Shown piece by piece: positions 43,349 through 51,883 of a stretch of 64,000 nucleotides of DNA. The position numbers were made by a program, and so were the translations under genes. This DNA is from Candidatus Fimenecus excrementigallinarum. GTDB lineage: Bacteria > Bacillota > Clostridia > Oscillospirales > Acutalibacteraceae. Each line of letters opens with the position of its first letter. Position 1 is the first letter of the stretch. The DNA lies in NCBI GenBank assembly GCA_018714805.1, contig DVMW01000012.1:1-64000 (forward strand). The letters are read 5' to 3'. The notes beneath the pieces were generated by a model. The model ran no database searches and had not been told where the DNA came from. It saw nothing but the letters and a program-made list of their open reading frames with translations.

Positions 43349-44143
43349 ATGAAAAAGCTTATCTGCCTGCTTTTGGCCGTCGTGCTGATGGTCTGCGGCC
43401 TTGCCGCATGCGGTTCCAAAGAGAATCCCGACACGGCGGCGTCCGACCTTGCCTATGTGCAGGGAAAGGGCACGCTTGTCGTCGGCGTTACCGTGTATGA
43501 ACCGATGAACTATAAAGCCGAGGACGGCACCTGGCTCGGGTTCGACACCGAATACGCCCAGGCCGTCTCCGAAAAGCTCGGGGTTGAGGCGGAATTTGTC
43601 ATCATCGACTGGGACAACAAGTACACCGAGCTCGACGCAAAATCCATCGACTGCATCTGGAACGGCATGACCATTACCGAGGAGGGCCGCCTGAACGCGG
43701 ACATTTCCGACCCGTACGTTGAAAACGCGCAGGTCGTCGTCATGGCCAAAGACAAGCTCGCCTCCTACCCGGACGCGGAAAGCATGAAGGAGCTGACCTT
43801 TGCGGTCGAAACGGGCTCCGCCGGGGAAAAGGAAGCGGCCAACGCCGGCTTTGAAAACGTCGTCGTTGTCGCCGACCAGTCCACCGCGCTGCTGGAAGCG
43901 GCCAGCGGGTCCGCGGACGCGTGCATTATCGACATCACCATGGCCGACGCCATGACCGGCGAGGGTACGAGCTATGCGGACTTCGGCTACAGCGTCCGCC
44001 TTGCGCCCGAGGAGTACGGCATTGCGTTCCGCAAGGGCTCGGACCTTGTCGCCAAGGTCAACGAGATTACGGACGAGCTGCTCGCCGACGGGACGCTCGA
44101 CGCGCTGGCCGAGAAATACGGCGGCCTGAAGCTTATCAAATAA
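43349..44143 (+). CDS. amino-acid ABC transporter substrate-binding lipoprotein
   Basis: Lipobox 'CGLAACGS'; 'LVVGVTVYEPMNYKAEDGTWLGFDTEYAQAVSEKLGVEAEFVIIDW'. Confidence 0.92.
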   Translation: MKKLICLLLAVVLMVCGLAACGSKENPDTAASDLAYVQGKGTLVVGVTVYEPMNYKAEDGTWLGFDTEYAQAVSEKLGVEAEFVIIDWDNKYTELDAKSIDCIWNGMTITEEGRLNADISDPYVENAQVVVMAKDKLASYPDAESMKELTFAVETGSAGEKEAANAGFENVVVVADQSTALLEAASGSADACIIDITMADAMTGEGTSYADFGYSVRLAPEEYGIAFRKGSDLVAKVNEITDELLADGTLDALAEKYGGLKLIK

Positions 44144-44220
44144 GAAACCGAAAATTCGATACCGCAGCCGGCAGAAGGGCGAACTTTCTGCCGGTTCGCG
44201 CTGTCTAAAGGAACCTGCCT

Positions 44221-44916
44221 ATGTTTTGGAACGTGACGCAAAGCCTTTTGGAGGGCTTTGGCAAAACGCTTGAAATTTTCGCGCTGACGCTGCTTTTGGC
44301 GCTGCCGCTGGGGCTGCTTTTGAGCTTCGGCTCCATGTCGCGCTTTAGGCCCGTCAAGTGGCTTGTCAAGACGTTTATCTGGATTATCCGCGGCACGCCG
44401 CTGATGCTGCAGCTTATCGTCATCTATTACGGCCCCGGCCTTGTCGGCGCGTGGGCGCAGGCGCTCGAGCAAAGCAACTTCTTGGTGGACTGGCTCGCGT
44501 CCTGGTCGGTGTTCGACCGGTTCGTCGCGGTTATCGTGGCGTTTGTCATCAACTATTCCTGCTATTTTTCCGAAATCTACCGCGGCGGCATCGAAAGCAT
44601 CTCCCGCGGGCAGTATGAGGCGGGGCAGGTGCTGGGCATGACGCGCATGCAGGTCTTTTTCCGCGTCGTGCTGCTGCAGGTCGTCAAGCGCATCGTGCCG
44701 CCCATGAGCAACGAAATCATCACGCTGGTCAAGGACACGTCCTTAGCGCGCATCATTGCGGTGTACGAGGTGATTTGGGCCGGGCAGGCGTTCATCAAGT
44801 CCGACGGCCTTTTGTGGCCGCTGTTTTACACGGGCGCGTTCTACCTGCTGTTCAACGGGCTTTTGACCGTTGTGTTCGGCCGCATCGAAAAGAAACTCGA
44901 TTATTTCAGAGGGTAA
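44221..44916 (+). CDS. amino-acid ABC transporter permease
   Basis: 'IIRGTPLMLQLIVIYYG...SCYFSEIYRGGIESISRGQYEAGQVLGMTRMQVFFRVVLLQ'. Confidence 0.93.
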   Translation: MFWNVTQSLLEGFGKTLEIFALTLLLALPLGLLLSFGSMSRFRPVKWLVKTFIWIIRGTPLMLQLIVIYYGPGLVGAWAQALEQSNFLVDWLASWSVFDRFVAVIVAFVINYSCYFSEIYRGGIESISRGQYEAGQVLGMTRMQVFFRVVLLQVVKRIVPPMSNEIITLVKDTSLARIIAVYEVIWAGQAFIKSDGLLWPLFYTGAFYLLFNGLLTVVFGRIEKKLDYFRG

Positions 44917-44919
44917 GCT

Positions 44920-45717
44920 ATGGCAATCTTAGAAGTGCAGAATATCTGCAAGCGGTTCCAGCAAAACGAAGTGCTCAAGGGCATCAGCTTTTCGCTGGAG
45001 GAGGGGCAGGTGCTCTCCGTTATCGGTTCGTCCGGCAGCGGCAAAACCACGCTTTTGCGCTGCATTACGGGGCTTGAGACCGCCGACAGCGGCAAGATTT
45101 CCGTGGGCGGCCGCGTGACCTTTGACAGCAGCCGGACCGAAAAGCTTACAAAAGCCGAAAAGCGCGAAAACCAGCTTTGCACCGGCCTTGTGTTCCAGTC
45201 CTTCAACCTGTTCCCGCAGTATACGGTGCTGCGCAACGTGGCGCTTGCAAAAGAGCTGCTTGTCAAGGAAACGTGCCGCGCCGAAAAATGCGGCAAAGCC
45301 GAGCGGAAAGCGCGCCTTGCCAAAGTGCCCGAGGAGGCCGTGCGCATCCTGGAAAGCGTCGGCCTTTCTGACAAGCTCGACAGCTATCCCTGCGAGCTGT
45401 CCGGCGGCCAGCAGCAGCGCGTAGCGATTGCGCGGGCGCTGATGCTCTCGCCCAAGGTCCTGTGCTTTGACGAGCCGACCTCCGCGCTCGACCCGGAGAT
45501 TACCGGCGAGGTGCTCGCCGTTATCCGCAAGCTGGCGAAAGAGGGGCGCACGATGCTTATCGTCACGCATGAAATGGGCTTTGCGCGCGAGGTATCCGGC
45601 GAGGTCATCTTCATGCACGACGGCGTTATCGGCGAGCAGGGTACGCCGGAGGAAATCTTCGACCATCCGAAGACGACGCGCCTGCAGGAATTTTTAAGCG
45701 CGGCGCTGCGTGCGTAA
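44920..45717 (+). CDS. amino-acid ABC transporter ATP-binding protein
   Basis: '[18 protein letters not shown]', '[15 protein letters not shown]'. Confidence 0.93.
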   Translation: MAILEVQNICKRFQQNEVLKGISFSLEEGQVLSVIGSSGSGKTTLLRCITGLETADSGKISVGGRVTFDSSRTEKLTKAEKRENQLCTGLVFQSFNLFPQYTVLRNVALAKELLVKETCRAEKCGKAERKARLAKVPEEAVRILESVGLSDKLDSYPCELSGGQQQRVAIARALMLSPKVLCFDEPTSALDPEITGEVLAVIRKLAKEGRTMLIVTHEMGFAREVSGEVIFMHDGVIGEQGTPEEIFDHPKTTRLQEFLSAALRA

Positions 45718-45733
45718 CGGCGGACAAAAAGAA

Positions 45734-45766
45734 AAAAGCGTACCCGCGCGGGTACGCTTTTCTTTT
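45734..45766. terminator. palindromic bidirectional terminator
   Basis: AAAAGCGTACCCGCGCGGGTACGCTTTT then CTTTT. Confidence 0.8.
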
Positions 45767-45773
45767 GCGTGGT

Positions 45774-46997
45774 TTACATCGCTTCCACAATATCGCGCGT
45801 ATCGCGCGCAATCAGAAGCTCTTCGTTGGTCGGCAGAACGAACACGCGGACCTTGGAGTCCTTCGTGGAAATTTCGCCCTCCTTGCCCTTTACAAGCGTC
45901 GCGTTGAACGGCTTGTCAATCGCGATGCCGAGATACGAAAGCCCGTCGCAGACGGTGGCGCGCATATCGTCGGCGTTTTCGCCGATGCCGCCGGTAAAGA
46001 CGATGGCGTCAATCCCGTCCATGGCCGCCGTGTAGGCGCCGATATACTTCTGGATTTCATAAATCTGGATGTCGCGGGCGAGCTTCGCGCGCTCGTTGCC
46101 CTCGGCGGCCGCCTTTTTGACGTCGCGGTCGTCCGAGGAAAGCCCGGAAATGCCGAGGATGCCCGACTGCTTGTTGAGCAGCGTCTCCATTTCTTCGACG
46201 CTCTTATGTTCCTTTTTCATGATGTACAGCACCGCCGACGCGTCAATGGCGCCCGTGCGCGTGCCCATGATTTCGCCGTCAAGGGGCGTAAGGCCCATCG
46301 AGGTGTCTAAGACCTTCCCGTTTCGGATTGCCGTAATGGACGAGCCGTTGCCCAGGTGGCAGGTGACAAGCTTGAGCTCCTCCAGCGGCCGGCCCATGAC
46401 CTCGGCGCAGCGCGCGCTGACAAAGCGGTGCGAGGTGCCGTGGAAGCCGTATTTGCGGATACCGTATTTTTCGTAGTAGGAGTAGGGCAGGCCGTACATA
46501 TAGGCCTTGGGCGGCATGGTGGAATGGAAGGCGTTGTCAAACACCGCAATCTGCGGCACGTCGGGTCCGAACAGCTCGATGCTCGCGCGGATGCCCTCCA
46601 AATGCGCGGCGTTGTGCAGCGGCGCGAGGTCGCACAGGCTCTCGATGCCGTCGATGACCGACTGGTCAATGCGCACGCTTTTGTTGAACAGCGCGCCGCC
46701 CTGGACCACGCGGTGGCCGACGGCGGTTATCTCGGAAATGTCGTCGAGCACCTTCGACTCGCCCGAGGTCAGTACGCGCTTGACCTCGTGGAACGCCGCC
46801 GTGTGGTTCTCCATCGGAACCGGCTCGTCCTTGACGGCGACCTTGCCGGCCGGCGTATAGTGCGTATAGGAAATACAGCTTTTCGACGTGTCCTTGACCC
46901 GCTCGCAAATCCCCTTGGCGATGAGCTGCTCGTTGTCCATGTCAATCAGCTGATATTTCAGCGACGAGCTGCCCGCGTTGATGACCAGAACCTTCAA
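45774..46997 (-). CDS. ackA: acetate kinase
   Basis: 'VLVINAGSSSLKYQLID', 'FHGTSHRFVSARCAE', 'HLGNGSSITAIRNGKVLDTSMGLTPLDGEIMGTRTG'; TTG start. Confidence 0.95.
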   Translation of the reverse strand: MKVLVINAGSSSLKYQLIDMDNEQLIAKGICERVKDTSKSCISYTHYTPAGKVAVKDEPVPMENHTAAFHEVKRVLTSGESKVLDDISEITAVGHRVVQGGALFNKSVRIDQSVIDGIESLCDLAPLHNAAHLEGIRASIELFGPDVPQIAVFDNAFHSTMPPKAYMYGLPYSYYEKYGIRKYGFHGTSHRFVSARCAEVMGRPLEELKLVTCHLGNGSSITAIRNGKVLDTSMGLTPLDGEIMGTRTGAIDASAVLYIMKKEHKSVEEMETLLNKQSGILGISGLSSDDRDVKKAAAEGNERAKLARDIQIYEIQKYIGAYTAAMDGIDAIVFTGGIGENADDMRATVCDGLSYLGIAIDKPFNATLVKGKEGEISTKDSKVRVFVLPTNEELLIARDTRDIVEAM

Positions 46998-47098
46998 ATA
47001 ATCTCCTCCGTATCCAATTTTAAACTTGCAAGAAACCGGGAACCATATTATTATATACATACTCTGTCAGAAAAGCAAGAGAGAAAGGGGAAAAAGCC

Positions 47099-48286
47099 AT
47101 GTCTGTCGCGGGCATTATTGCCGAATACGACCCGTTCCACAACGGCCATCTGCTGCACCTGCGGGAAACGAAGGCGTTCTCGCCGGACGGCGTCGTCGTT
47201 GTGCTCGGCGGCAATTTTACCCAGCGCGGCGCGCCCGCGGCGTTCCCCAAGCGTGTGCGCGCAAAAATGGCGCTTGCGGCCGGCGCGGACCTCGTGCTGG
47301 AGCTGCCGCTGCCGTTTTCCATGGCGCGCGCGGAGACGTTTGCGTCCGGCGGCGTCGAGTTTTTGGCGTCGCTCGGCGTGGTGGATACGCTGTCCTTCGG
47401 CAGTGAATGCGGCGACCTTTCCCTGCTGCAAAGGGCGGCGGAGGCGGTCGACAGCGAAACAACGCAGGCGGGCATACGCCGCCTTTTGCAAAGCGGGATG
47501 TCCTATGCCGCGGCGCGCGAAGCGGCTGTGTGCGAACGGTACGGGGAAGCGGTCGCCGCCGTTTTGCGGACGCCGAACGACATTTTGGGCGTCGAATACC
47601 TGCGCGCCTGCCGCCGACTTGCGCCCGCGCTTGAAAGCCGCGCCGTTCTGCGGCAGGGGGCGGCGCACAACGCGGCGCAGCCGTCCGGGCGCATTGCCTC
47701 GGCAAGCCGTCTGCGCGAAGCCCTTTTTGCGGGCGAGCCGGTCCGCGATTTTGTGCCGGCAAAAACCGTTTCCGTTTTGGAAGAGGCCGTGCGCGCGGGG
47801 CTTGCGCCCGCGTCGTTTGCGGGGCTTGAGGCGGGGGTCCTTGCCTTCCTGCGCACAGCGCCGGACGCGCTCGCGCACGTGCCCGATTTTTCCGAAGGCC
47901 TTGCAAACCGCATTGCGAAGGCGGCGCGTACCGCCCGGACGCTCGAAGAGCTGTACGATACGGCGAAAACGAAGCGGTACGCCCACGCGCGCATCCGCCG
48001 CGCGGTCTGGAGCGCGTATCTGGGCGTGCGGGAAAGCGACGCGCAAGGCGGCGTGCCGTATATCCGAGTGCTGGGCTTTTCCGAGCGCGGGGCTTCGCTT
48101 TTGCAGACGGCTGCCGGGCGCGCTGCAAAGCCCATGGCGCTGCGCGCATCGGACATCCGCCGGCTGGACGCGCGCGCCGAGCGCATGTTTTCGCTTGAAT
48201 GTGCCGCGGCGGACGTACACGCGCTTTTGCGGCCGCGGCGGGGCGTTTGCGGGGAAGAAATGACCGAACCGCTTATCCGCGTTTGA
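47099..48286 (+). CDS. tmcAL: tRNA(Met) cytidine acetate ligase (TmcAL/YlbM-like nucleotidyltransferase)
   Basis: 'AGIIAEYDPFHNGHLLHLRETK...VVVLGGNFTQRGAPAAFPKRVRAKMAL'. Confidence 0.9.
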   Translation: MSVAGIIAEYDPFHNGHLLHLRETKAFSPDGVVVVLGGNFTQRGAPAAFPKRVRAKMALAAGADLVLELPLPFSMARAETFASGGVEFLASLGVVDTLSFGSECGDLSLLQRAAEAVDSETTQAGIRRLLQSGMSYAAAREAAVCERYGEAVAAVLRTPNDILGVEYLRACRRLAPALESRAVLRQGAAHNAAQPSGRIASASRLREALFAGEPVRDFVPAKTVSVLEEAVRAGLAPASFAGLEAGVLAFLRTAPDALAHVPDFSEGLANRIAKAARTARTLEELYDTAKTKRYAHARIRRAVWSAYLGVRESDAQGGVPYIRVLGFSERGASLLQTAAGRAAKPMALRASDIRRLDARAERMFSLECAAADVHALLRPRRGVCGEEMTEPLIRV

Positions 48287-48392
48287 TTTTGCAGTTTTTT
48301 GAATCAAAACTTGCATTTTTTTGAAAATCTGATACAATATATATACTTGTGCCGGTGTGCCGGCAAAATCTTTTCATAAGGTCGTGTTGCGG

Positions 48393-49277
48393 ATGAACCA
48401 TTCCCTGCTCAGCCGGCTGGAAGAAAATTTTCGCCATTTTTCAAAGGGACAGAAAAAAATAGCGGCGTATATCACGGAAAATTATGACAAGGCGGCGTTT
48501 ATGACCGCCGCCGCGCTCGGCCGGAAGGTCGGCGTGAGCGAATCGACGGTTGTGCGCTTTGCGACGGAGCTTGGCTTTAAAGGCTATCCGCAGCTGCAAA
48601 AGGAATTGCAGCAGATGATAAAATCCCGCCTGACCGCCGTGCAGCGGCTGGAGGTTTCCTCCGCGCTTATCGGCGATAGCGACGTCATCAACAGCGTGTT
48701 AAACGGCGACATCGAGCTTATCCGCGCCACCGCCGAGCAGACCTCGCGCAAGGCGTTTTCCGAAGCCATTGCCGAAATCGACCGCGCCCGCCGCATTTAT
48801 ATCCTCGGCGTCCGCTCCTCGGCGGCGCTGGCGTCGTTTTTGGCGTTTTATTTCAACCTTGTCTTTGATTCGGTCGTGCTGGTGGATACCTCCAGCGCGT
48901 CGGAGATGTTTGAGCAGATGTTCCGCATCGGGGCGGGGGACGTCTGCATTGCCATCAGCTTCCCGCGCTATTCCAAGCAGACGGTCAACGCCCTGCGCTT
49001 TATCGCGGACCGCGGCGCCAAGATTGTGGCGATTACCGATTCCGAAACCTCCCCGATAGCGCCGTTTGCCGACCATCTGCTTGTCGCGCGCAGCAACATG
49101 GCGTCGGTCGTCGATTCGCTGACCGCGCCCCTGAGCCTTATCAACGCCCTTATCGCCGGCGTAACGCTTACGCGGCCGGACGAGGTTTCCGAGAATTTCA
49201 ACGCGCTCGAGCACATCTGGGACGAGTACCAGGTCTATGAAAAGGCGGAGGATATGCAGGACCATGCAGACCGTTGA
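48393..49277 (+). CDS. MurR/RpiR family transcriptional regulator
   Basis: HTH 'AALGRKVGVSESTVVRFATELGFKGYPQLQKELQ' plus SIS domain. Confidence 0.92.
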   Translation: MNHSLLSRLEENFRHFSKGQKKIAAYITENYDKAAFMTAAALGRKVGVSESTVVRFATELGFKGYPQLQKELQQMIKSRLTAVQRLEVSSALIGDSDVINSVLNGDIELIRATAEQTSRKAFSEAIAEIDRARRIYILGVRSSAALASFLAFYFNLVFDSVVLVDTSSASEMFEQMFRIGAGDVCIAISFPRYSKQTVNALRFIADRGAKIVAITDSETSPIAPFADHLLVARSNMASVVDSLTAPLSLINALIAGVTLTRPDEVSENFNALEHIWDEYQVYEKAEDMQDHADR

Positions 49278-50547
49278 CGTGCTGGTTGTCGGCGGCGGCG
49301 CGGCGGGCTGCCTGGCGGCCGGGCGCGCCGCGCAGGACGGCGCGCGGGTGCTGCTGCTGGAGCGCAACGCCCGCGTCGCGCGCAAGGTCGGCATCACCGG
49401 CAAGGGCCGCTGCAACGTGACGAACGCCTCCGACGTGCCCGCGCTTGTGCAAAATGTGCCCGGCAACGGCCGGTTCCTTTACAGCGCCTTTTCCGCCTTT
49501 TCGGCCGAGGACACGATGCGCTTTTTCACCGAGCTCGGCGTACCGCTCAAGGTCGAGCGCGGCAACCGGGTGTTCCCCCAAAGCGACCGCGCCGCGGACA
49601 TTGTCGACGCGCTCGCGCGGTATGTGCAGCGTTCCGGCGCGCAGCGCAGGCAGGCGCGCGTGACGGCGCTTTTGCTGCGGGACGGCGCGGTGCGCGGCGT
49701 ACAGACCGAAGCCGGCGATACGATTCAGGCGCGCTGCGTCGTGCTTGCGACGGGCGGACTTTCCTATCCGGCGACGGGCTCTACGGGCGACGGCTACCGG
49801 CTGGCGCAGGCCGCGGGGCATACCATCGTCCCGACGCGGCCCTCGCTGTCCGCGCTGCGCTGCCGCGAGGAGCTTTGCAAAACGTGCGCGGGCCTTTCGC
49901 TGCGCAATGTGGCGCTGACGGTCGAGGATACCCAAACGCACAAAACCGTTTATACGGATTTCGGCGAAATGCTGTTTACGCATTTCGGCGTTTCCGGGCC
50001 GATGGTGCTTTCCGCCAGCGCGCACCTGCGTGCAATGCGGCCGGACCGGTACCGGCTTTTTATCGACCTGAAGCCCGCGCTGTCCGAAGAAAAGCTCGAT
50101 TTGCGGCTTCTGCGGGATTTTTCGGCGAGCGCCAACCGCACCGTCGCCAACACGCTGGGCGCGCTTCTGCCGCGCTCTCTTATCGCCCCGGTGCTGTGTC
50201 TTGCCGGAATAGACGGCGCGCAAAAGACCAATCAGATTGACAAAACGCAGCGCCGGCGGCTTTTGGAGACGGTCAAGGCCTTGCCACTTACCGTGCAGGG
50301 CTTTTTCGACGTCGAGGCGGCGGTCATAACCGCCGGGGGCGTGTGCGTCCGGGAAGTGGAGCCGAAAACGATGGCAAGCAAGCTCTGCCGCGGGCTGTAT
50401 ATCGCGGGCGAGCTTCTGGACTGCGACGCCTATACGGGCGGGTTCAATTTGCAGATTGCCTTTTCCACCGGGTACTGCGCCGGGCGCGCGGCGGCACGGG
50501 CAAGCAGACAAACGGACGCCGTGGCGCGTCTTACGAATAAGGAGTAA
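49264..50547 (+). CDS. NAD(P)/FAD-dependent oxidoreductase (HI0933/BaiN-like)
   Basis: 'VDVLVVGGGAAGCLAAGRAAQDGARVLLLERNARVARKVGITGKGRCNVTN'. Confidence 0.92.
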   Translation: MQTVDVLVVGGGAAGCLAAGRAAQDGARVLLLERNARVARKVGITGKGRCNVTNASDVPALVQNVPGNGRFLYSAFSAFSAEDTMRFFTELGVPLKVERGNRVFPQSDRAADIVDALARYVQRSGAQRRQARVTALLLRDGAVRGVQTEAGDTIQARCVVLATGGLSYPATGSTGDGYRLAQAAGHTIVPTRPSLSALRCREELCKTCAGLSLRNVALTVEDTQTHKTVYTDFGEMLFTHFGVSGPMVLSASAHLRAMRPDRYRLFIDLKPALSEEKLDLRLLRDFSASANRTVANTLGALLPRSLIAPVLCLAGIDGAQKTNQIDKTQRRRLLETVKALPLTVQGFFDVEAAVITAGGVCVREVEPKTMASKLCRGLYIAGELLDCDAYTGGFNLQIAFSTGYCAGRAAARASRQTDAVARLTNKE

Positions 50548-50551
50548 AGAT

Positions 50552-51232
50552 ATGCCTATCAACGTAGCGATTGACGGGCCCGCCGGTGCGGGCAAGAGTT
50601 CCATTGCCCGTGCGGCGGCAAAGCGGCTGGGGTATATTTATGTGGATACGGGCGCGCTGTACCGCGCGGTCGGCGTCTACAGCCTCAGAAACGGCGTGGA
50701 TACGAAAAATGCCGAAGCCGTCACCGGGACCCTGCCGCATATTTGCGTCGACTTGAAGTTTCAAGACGGCGTGCAGCACGTCTATTTGAACGACGAGGAC
50801 GTCTCCGAGGAAATCCGCACGCCGCCGGCATCGATGGCGGCCTCGGACGTTTCCGCCGTCCCCGCGGTGCGGCAGTTCCTGTTTGATTTGCAGCGCGATA
50901 TTGCCGCGAAAAACGACTGCATCATGGACGGCCGCGACATCGGCACGGTTGTGCTGCCCGACGCGCAGGTCAAGATTTTCCTGACCGCCTCGCCCGAGGC
51001 GCGCGCCATGCGGCGGTTCCTTGAGCTGCAGCAAAAGGGCGCGAAGGACACCTATGCGGAAGTGCTCGCCGACCTTGTGCAGCGCGACTACAACGACTCG
51101 CACCGCGCCGTCGCCCCCTTAAAGCCCGCCGAGGACGGCGTGACGGTCGACAATTCCGGGCTGTCGCTGGACGACTCGATTGAGCAGGTGCTTGCCGTCA
51201 TCCGCGAAACGCTCGCCGCAAAACAGGCGTAA
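50552..51232 (+). CDS. cmk: cytidylate kinase
   Basis: 'NVAIDGPAGAGKSSIARAAAKRLGYIYVDTGALYRAV'. Confidence 0.95.
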   Translation: MPINVAIDGPAGAGKSSIARAAAKRLGYIYVDTGALYRAVGVYSLRNGVDTKNAEAVTGTLPHICVDLKFQDGVQHVYLNDEDVSEEIRTPPASMAASDVSAVPAVRQFLFDLQRDIAAKNDCIMDGRDIGTVVLPDAQVKIFLTASPEARAMRRFLELQQKGAKDTYAEVLADLVQRDYNDSHRAVAPLKPAEDGVTVDNSGLSLDDSIEQVLAVIRETLAAKQA

Positions 51233-51241
51233 GGAGGCCCC

Positions 51242-51883
51242 ATGGCAAATTACGATTTTTCCAGAGCGCGGGAATATAAGCTTTACAGCGTCCTAAAGCC
51301 GCTTGCGCGCGTGGTGTGCAAGACCGTCTACCGCTGTACGTATATCGGGACGGAAAACATCCCCGAAACCGGCGGGTTCATTTTGGCGTGCAACCACCAG
51401 AGCGCGTTTGACCCGATTACGCTCGGCGGCTGCGGCAAGCGGGTGTTTCACTTCATGGCAAAGGACGAGCTGTTCCAAAATCCGGCGCTCGCTAAATTCC
51501 TGACGCATTTGAACGCCTTTCCCGTTGTGCGCGGGAAGGGGGATATGTCCGCCGTGCGGTATGCCGAGGCCATCCTGCAAAACGGCTGGGTGCTTGGGAT
51601 TTTCCCCGAGGGCACGCGGTCGGAGGATTACCGCCCCGCACGCGGCAAATCCGGCGCGGCGCTGATTGCCAAAGCCACGGGCGCGGACGTGCTGCCCGCC
51701 GCCATCTATACCGATACGCAGTATAAGACCGGCTCGCGCCTGACCGTCCGGTTCGGCACGCTTATCCGCAACGAGGAGTTCGGCTTTACCGAAGAGGGGA
51801 AATCCCGGGAGCTCAAAGACGCCACGCGGCGTATTATGGGCGACATTACCGCGCTTTGGGAGGAAGGGCATTGCAAAAAATAA
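51242..51883 (+). CDS. plsC: 1-acyl-sn-glycerol-3-phosphate acyltransferase
   Basis: 'FILACNHQSAFDPITL' (HX4D), 'FPEGTRSED'. Confidence 0.92.
   Translation: MANYDFSRAREYKLYSVLKPLARVVCKTVYRCTYIGTENIPETGGFILACNHQSAFDPITLGGCGKRVFHFMAKDELFQNPALAKFLTHLNAFPVVRGKGDMSAVRYAEAILQNGWVLGIFPEGTRSEDYRPARGKSGAALIAKATGADVLPAAIYTDTQYKTGSRLTVRFGTLIRNEEFGFTEEGKSRELKDATRRIMGDITALWEEGHCKK

Noticed and set aside
46356-48263. 635-aa plus-strand ORF
   Set aside because: Overlaps ackA antisense and tmcAL in another frame; Arg/Cys-rich shadow
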